Shown: in pieces, positions 7,057-10,966 of the stretch
How positions within the stretch are numbered: the first letter of the stretch is position 1
Layout: each line of letters opens with the position of its first letter
NCBI GenBank assembly: GCA_001796155.1
Contig: MGLU01000004.1
Coordinates: 1-10,966 of the forward strand
Origin: Chlamydiae bacterium RIFCSPHIGHO2_12_FULL_27_8
Lineage (GTDB): Bacteria; Chlamydiota; Chlamydiia; Chlamydiales; SM23-39
Length of the DNA stretch: 10,966 nt
Reading direction: 5' to 3'
Position numbers and translations under genes: made by a program
Notes under the pieces: generated by a model
The model's database searches: none
The model's input: the letters and a program-made list of their open reading frames with translations, nothing else
What the model was told of the DNA's origin: nothing

Positions 7057-9262
7057 TTTATATGCCTCAGTAGTATTAGAGACAAACATTGTAAAAGCTT
7101 TAGATTATTCTATTCCAAAAGAATTGCAAAATGAAATCAAAGTTGGAATGCTTTTAGAAGTTCCTTTAAGAAACGGTTTAAAAAAGGGTTTTTTACTAAA
7201 AATAAAAGATAAGACTGATATTAAAAAAGTTTTAAATATTAAAAGAATATTTTCAAAAGAGGTTATTTCAAAAGATTTATTTGAGCTTGCAGTATGGATG
7301 AGCAAATATTATGCATCTAATCTATCTAAAGTTTTAAAATTTATTATTCCTTCGAGTATTAGAAAAGAAATCAATCCTAAAACTCATATTTTGATAACCT
7401 CTACAAAATCAAAAAAGGAACTATTAAAAATTTTAAATCTTTTAATAAAAAAACATCCATCGCAGGCAAAAGCTATAGAAATTCTATTAAAAGAGAATAA
7501 CAAAATTTTTTTACAGGATCTTTTAGAAAGGGCAAATATTTCAAAGTCTCCTATTGACACTCTTATTAAAAAAAATATTTTTAAAGAAACTAAAATTTCA
7601 TCTAATGAAGATATTTTAGAAGATTTGGAATTTTTTAAAACAAAACCAAAGATTTTATCTTTTGAACAAAGTGAAGCTTTGGATAAAATCAAAAAATCCA
7701 TTACAGAAAGTAAATTTCAGACACATCTTTTATTTGGTGTAACATCGAGTGGTAAGACAGAAGTTTTTTTACAAGCAATAGAAGCAGTTTTAAAAGAAAA
7801 TAAATCGGTGATAATGCTTGTTCCTGAAGTTGCATTGACTTCTCAAACAATTGAAAGATTTAAATCTAGATTCAATGAAAAAATTGCAGTTATTCATCAT
7901 AAAAAAAGCCAAGGTGAAAAATCTGATATTTGGAAAAAAATCATAAATAGTGAAACTCAAATTGTAATTGGAGCTAGATCTGCTATTTTTGCACCTTTAA
8001 AAAACCTAGGTTTAATTATAGTAGATGAAGAGCATGACCAATCATATAAACAATCGGAAGAAGAGCCTGCATATAATGCTAAACATGTTGCAATAATGAG
8101 AGCAAAACTTTCAAATTCCGTATGTCTTTTGGCGAGTGCAACTCCATCAATTGAAAGTTATTATAATGCTTTGAATGAAAAGTATATTTTATCAAAGCTA
8201 ACCCAAAGAGTAAAAAATTCCAATCTTGCTAAAATTCACATTGTTGATATGAAAGAAGAAATTTTACGAAAAAACTTTATATTTTCTTCTAAACTTTTAG
8301 ATGGAATAAAAAAAAGGTATGAAAAGGGCGAGCAGTCAATAATTTTTCTAAATAGAAGGGGTTATAATACAAATGTAAGCTGTACTAAATGCTCATATAT
8401 TTTTAAATGTCAACATTGTGATGTATCACTTACCTTTCATAAAACTGAAAATGAACTTTTTTGTCATCAGTGCAATTTTAAAAGAACCTTTTTTAAAAAC
8501 TGTCCTAATTGCAGTAATCATGAATTTTTAAAATTCAAAGGTCATGGAACTGAACTTGTAGAAAAAGCTTTGAATGCGATATTTAAAAATATTAAAACAC
8601 TTAGAATTGATAGGGATACAACAAGTAAAAAACATTCTCATGACGAGCTTTTTCAAGCTTTTAAAACAGGGAAAGCTGATGTATTGATTGGGACACAGAT
8701 GGTAGTTAAAGGGCTTCATTTTCCATCTGTAACTTTAGTAGGTATTTTAAATACGGATTCAGCTTTAAGCATTCCGGATTTTAGAAGTTATGAAAATGTT
8801 TTTCAATTAATTACGCAAGTTGCCGGAAGAGCCGGAAGGGAAATAGATGGTGAAGTAATACTGCAAACATTTATGCCGGAAAATGATTTAATAAAACTTT
8901 CTAAAGAGCAGGACTATATTTCTTTTTATGAAAAAGAGATAGAAAATAGAAAACTTTTTAACTACCCTCCATTTACACAAATGGTAAAAATTACATTTTC
9001 ATCAAAAGAAGAAAACAGTGCAAAAAATGAAGCTATTTCATTTAAAAACAAACTTATTAAATTTCTTCAAAAAAATATAATAATTCATCCTGTATCTCCA
9101 TGCGGAAGATCGAAAATTAAAGATTATTTTAAATTTCAATTTTTGATTAGAGGTAAAATACTTCCAATAATAGACGCTATTAACAATGCAAAGAAAGAGT
9201 ATAAGCTTTCAAGCAAAATATCCATGCTTGTAGATGTAGATCCTATAAATACATATTTTTAG
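7049..9262 (+). CDS. priA: Primosomal replication-restart helicase PriA
   Basis: This is the superfamily-2 3'-5' DNA helicase that recognises abandoned forks and reloads the replisome outside the origin. It has 737 residues, normal for the family. The N-terminal 3'-DNA-binding and winged-helix regions occupy about 1-200. The helicase core carries GVTSSGKTE (230-238), DEEH (326-329), SAT (363-365), FLNRRGY (433-439), GTQMVVKGLHFP (548-559) and QVAGRAGR (590-597). All eight zinc-binding cysteines are present in four CxxC pairs (445/448, 454/457, 472/475, 485/488) inserted between the helicase lobes. The C-terminal domain ends at DVDPINTYF, close to the family norm, so the gene is intact. Its ATG lies inside the preceding gene (8-base overlap) and has no Shine-Dalgarno match, which suggests translation by reinitiation after the 269-residue gene. 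Confidence 0.98.
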   Translation: MSDLYASVVLETNIVKALDYSIPKELQNEIKVGMLLEVPLRNGLKKGFLLKIKDKTDIKKVLNIKRIFSKEVISKDLFELAVWMSKYYASNLSKVLKFIIPSSIRKEINPKTHILITSTKSKKELLKILNLLIKKHPSQAKAIEILLKENNKIFLQDLLERANISKSPIDTLIKKNIFKETKISSNEDILEDLEFFKTKPKILSFEQSEALDKIKKSITESKFQTHLLFGVTSSGKTEVFLQAIEAVLKENKSVIMLVPEVALTSQTIERFKSRFNEKIAVIHHKKSQGEKSDIWKKIINSETQIVIGARSAIFAPLKNLGLIIVDEEHDQSYKQSEEEPAYNAKHVAIMRAKLSNSVCLLASATPSIESYYNALNEKYILSKLTQRVKNSNLAKIHIVDMKEEILRKNFIFSSKLLDGIKKRYEKGEQSIIFLNRRGYNTNVSCTKCSYIFKCQHCDVSLTFHKTENELFCHQCNFKRTFFKNCPNCSNHEFLKFKGHGTELVEKALNAIFKNIKTLRIDRDTTSKKHSHDELFQAFKTGKADVLIGTQMVVKGLHFPSVTLVGILNTDSALSIPDFRSYENVFQLITQVAGRAGREIDGEVILQTFMPENDLIKLSKEQDYISFYEKEIENRKLFNYPPFTQMVKITFSSKEENSAKNEAISFKNKLIKFLQKNIIIHPVSPCGRSKIKDYFKFQFLIRGKILPIIDAINNAKKEYKLSSKISMLVDVDPINTYF

Positions 9263-9272
9263 CAATAGAGCA

Positions 9273-9296
9273 AATATTTTTTTTAAAAAAAATGTT
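9273..9296. terminator. T8A8 palindrome between convergent priA and the 543-residue gene
   Basis: The 39-base gap holds a run of eight T directly followed by eight A (9277-9292). It is extended by further complementary bases to an approximately 12-bp inverted repeat with one G-T pair. It contains almost no G or C, so any hairpin is weak, but transcripts from either side end in a U-run here. The position between two convergent stops is where a bidirectional terminator is expected. It may instead be a chance A/T tract. Confidence 0.4.
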
Positions 9297-9301
9297 ATGT
9301 A

Positions 9302-10933
9302 TTAAAATTTAAGATATTTCATATCTTTTAAAACTAAAGCAATAGCACCTTTAATGCCTTTTTCAGGATTATCATAATAATTATGTAAAAATGCATCTCT
9401 TTCAGCTTCTTCTATAAAATGCTTGTTTGCAAAATTAATTATATAATCGTTAATATGCCTTTGTGCGATTGAGCCATTTATTATCTGATCATAAAGAAAA
9501 TTAATAACAGATGAAGGATTATATTGAGCCAATTCCGGATAGGTGGATAGTTTTGACAAAATTTTTAAATATAATTTCAAAACCACACCAGATATTTTAT
9601 TAACAAAAATATTAAAATCAGAATTTGAGGGATCCTGTTCAATACCTGACATATCCGGATAAAAAAGTATTTTAATGATTCCTGCAGTATGTCTGTCATT
9701 ATTTTTCAACCAATTTGGATCCCACTCTTCGGTTTTCATTTTCAGCAAAAGTAGACCTATTAAAGTATCTTCAAAAAGAGATATATTCATTGACATTCCC
9801 AGTTCAATTTTACTTCTCTCATAGCCGCAAGCTAACCATGCAACAGCAGATCTTAAAGCTTCATATTGTGCAAATGCACATTTATTACCCTCCAATGCGA
9901 GATAGAGTATTGATGTATCTTTCAATTGTCTTGATGCATCTGAGGTTAATAAGCCGGAAATTTTTGATAGAAAGTCACTAACTATCTGATTTCTTGTAGA
10001 ACTAGCAATAACAATATTTAATCTTCTATTCAATTCAGTTTTAATTGCTTCTATATTTTGGGATTCTAATAATTCTTCAATTAATGGATCATTCTCAAGA
10101 TTTTTTGATAAAATTTGAATATTTCCTTCATTTAATTCAATATTTGCCAAAAAATTTGTAATATCTTCAATAGGGCCATCTATTAAATCTTTAGGTAAGC
10201 CGGATATAGCTTTGCCATTTATTCTAGCAATATCATCTAATTTTGTTAAATCTGTATTATAAAGTTTTAAATCATCAAATTTATTTTTAGTTTTAAATAA
10301 ATTTATAAAATCATTGACTATATTTTTATTGTCATAAATTTTCATTCCTAAATAAAGTATCAAAAATGCTGCGTTAACAATTAAAATAAAATTATTTGTA
10401 GCAGCAAAAACATTCATAATACACATTACAGCAGGATTTTTTATTATTTTTGACAAAATAGGATCAGGTATAACTTTATAATATTCGTTCAAAGATACTG
10501 CAAGTGATCCAATAAAAAAGGCGGAATAAAGTGGAGTCGCATATGCTAAAGTCAGGATTGAAAAAGCTATTGCACTAATATTTAATATCGTAAACAAATT
10601 ATTTATTACAAATGCATTTGCTTTACTCCAATTATTATGTATTTTTTCTTTAAGGTTATTATCATGGCTCTTATATATCATAAACAAACATCCGGCACCA
10701 GCTAGAGTTGCAAGAGCCGGAATTTGAAATTGAAAATTTGCACTTTTAAAAAAATAATTTGCAATGTTGATATTCTGAGTTAAAGCACTCCAATCATGTA
10801 TCGCTTGAAATAAAAATTGAGACCTTCCCTTTTTTAACTCACTACCTCTAATCAAATTTTGGGAAGTCATTAATGGTCCCATAACTGCGTTTGATATGGA
10901 ATGAATTGTTGGAAAAGCTGCTCCTAATGCCAT
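9302..10933 (-). CDS. Unrecognised polytopic membrane protein with large soluble C-terminal region
   Basis: I do not recognise this 543-residue protein and see no known catalytic motif. Residues 1-70 are mildly hydrophobic and Ser/Asn-rich without a standard signal peptide. Hydrophobic stretches at about 71-87, 107-131, 134-148 and 168-197 look like three to five membrane spans. Residues 200-543 are soluble and mainly helical, with an acidic/amide-rich part at about 250-300, the segment EGNKCAFAQYEALRSAVAWLACG at 348-370, of which the core is AQYEALRSAV, and a conserved-looking DRHTAGIIKILFYPD at 413-427. Four cysteines are scattered (82, 171, 352, 369). The start is supported by TGAGG 5 bases upstream. 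Absence of stops over 1.6 kb and G/C-richer codons in places confirm a real gene. It stands alone on the minus strand, convergent with priA. It could be a lineage-specific envelope protein or a host-interaction protein; the sequence does not decide. Confidence 0.85.
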   Translation of the reverse strand: MALGAAFPTIHSISNAVMGPLMTSQNLIRGSELKKGRSQFLFQAIHDWSALTQNINIANYFFKSANFQFQIPALATLAGAGCLFMIYKSHDNNLKEKIHNNWSKANAFVINNLFTILNISAIAFSILTLAYATPLYSAFFIGSLAVSLNEYYKVIPDPILSKIIKNPAVMCIMNVFAATNNFILIVNAAFLILYLGMKIYDNKNIVNDFINLFKTKNKFDDLKLYNTDLTKLDDIARINGKAISGLPKDLIDGPIEDITNFLANIELNEGNIQILSKNLENDPLIEELLESQNIEAIKTELNRRLNIVIASSTRNQIVSDFLSKISGLLTSDASRQLKDTSILYLALEGNKCAFAQYEALRSAVAWLACGYERSKIELGMSMNISLFEDTLIGLLLLKMKTEEWDPNWLKNNDRHTAGIIKILFYPDMSGIEQDPSNSDFNIFVNKISGVVLKLYLKILSKLSTYPELAQYNPSSVINFLYDQIINGSIAQRHINDYIINFANKHFIEEAERDAFLHNYYDNPEKGIKGAIALVLKDMKYLKF

Positions 10934-10938
10934 GTTTG

Positions 10939-10963
10939 CCTCAATTTTTAGTGCACTATAATA
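10939..10963 (-). promoter_or_regulatory. Shine-Dalgarno site and possible -10 box for the 543-residue gene
   Basis: On the minus strand TGAGG (10939-10943) lies 5 bases before the ATG. Further upstream TATTAT (complement of 10958-10963, five of six to TATAAT) could be a -10, giving a start near 10951 within the small palindrome GTGCAC (10951-10956). The -35 region is beyond the window edge, so the promoter part is weak while the ribosome site is good. Confidence 0.45.
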
Positions 10964-10966
10964 TAT

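Noticed and set aside
7384..7701. Minus-strand 105-residue open frame within priA
   Set aside because: Ser/Phe/Lys-rich shadow of the priA coding frame with no ribosome site or recognisable content.
9715..9981. Plus-strand 88-residue open frame opposite the 543-residue gene
   Set aside because: Lies wholly antisense to a well-supported gene, with no Shine-Dalgarno site or family features; other antisense frames of 60-76 residues in the window were dismissed for the same reasons.
9302..10933. Reading the 543-residue protein's C-terminal region as an IpaH-type NEL ubiquitin ligase or other known effector domain
   Set aside because: The catalytic Cys-x-Asp arrangement and leucine-rich repeats are absent, and no other effector signature could be identified by eye.

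Overview
The window is a compact, very AT-rich (roughly 70-75% A+T by eye) bacterial segment carrying six protein genes, one of them cut by the left edge. No rRNA, tRNA, mobile element or CRISPR array is visible. The proteins are Lys-, Asn-, Ile- and Phe-rich. The cell plan looks diderm (a two-PDZ HtrA protease with a signal peptide) with a reduced genome. My best guess is a host-associated lineage such as Candidatus Dependentiae (TM6/Babela-like), with Chlamydiae or Rickettsiales-like bacteria as weaker alternatives. This is an impression from base composition and gene style, not a proven placement.

Left part (about 1-4084, plus strand): the C-terminal ~90% of a PreP/Cym1-type M16C zinc metallopeptidase is followed after 53 bases by a DegP/DegQ-type HtrA serine protease. 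The HtrA gene has its own credible promoter and Shine-Dalgarno site in the gap. A site-2-type M50 intramembrane metalloprotease with a cytosolic TPR-like tail (4103-5230, minus strand) converges on htrA. The two genes share a compact GAAA-loop hairpin that overlaps the M50 stop codon. These three proteases make this end a protein-quality-control neighbourhood, although no substrate, anti-sigma factor or sigma factor is encoded here.

Middle part (5231-9262): a 62-base divergent intergenic region separates the M50 gene from a plus-strand cluster: ftsY (SRP receptor), an uncharacterised 269-residue protein, and priA (replication-restart helicase). The hypothetical overlaps priA by 8 bases, and neither has a clear Shine-Dalgarno site, so translational coupling is likely. 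The C-terminal half of the hypothetical has the look of a uracil-DNA-glycosylase-like fold without catalytic residues. That is an inference by eye.

Right part (9263-10966): a short A/T palindrome lies between convergent priA and a minus-strand gene for a 543-residue protein I do not recognise. This protein has a multi-spanning membrane region in its first 200 residues and a long soluble helical C-terminal region. It is the most obscure item in the window. No obvious new multi-gene system is present. The uncharacterised 269- and 543-residue proteins are where anything undescribed would lie.
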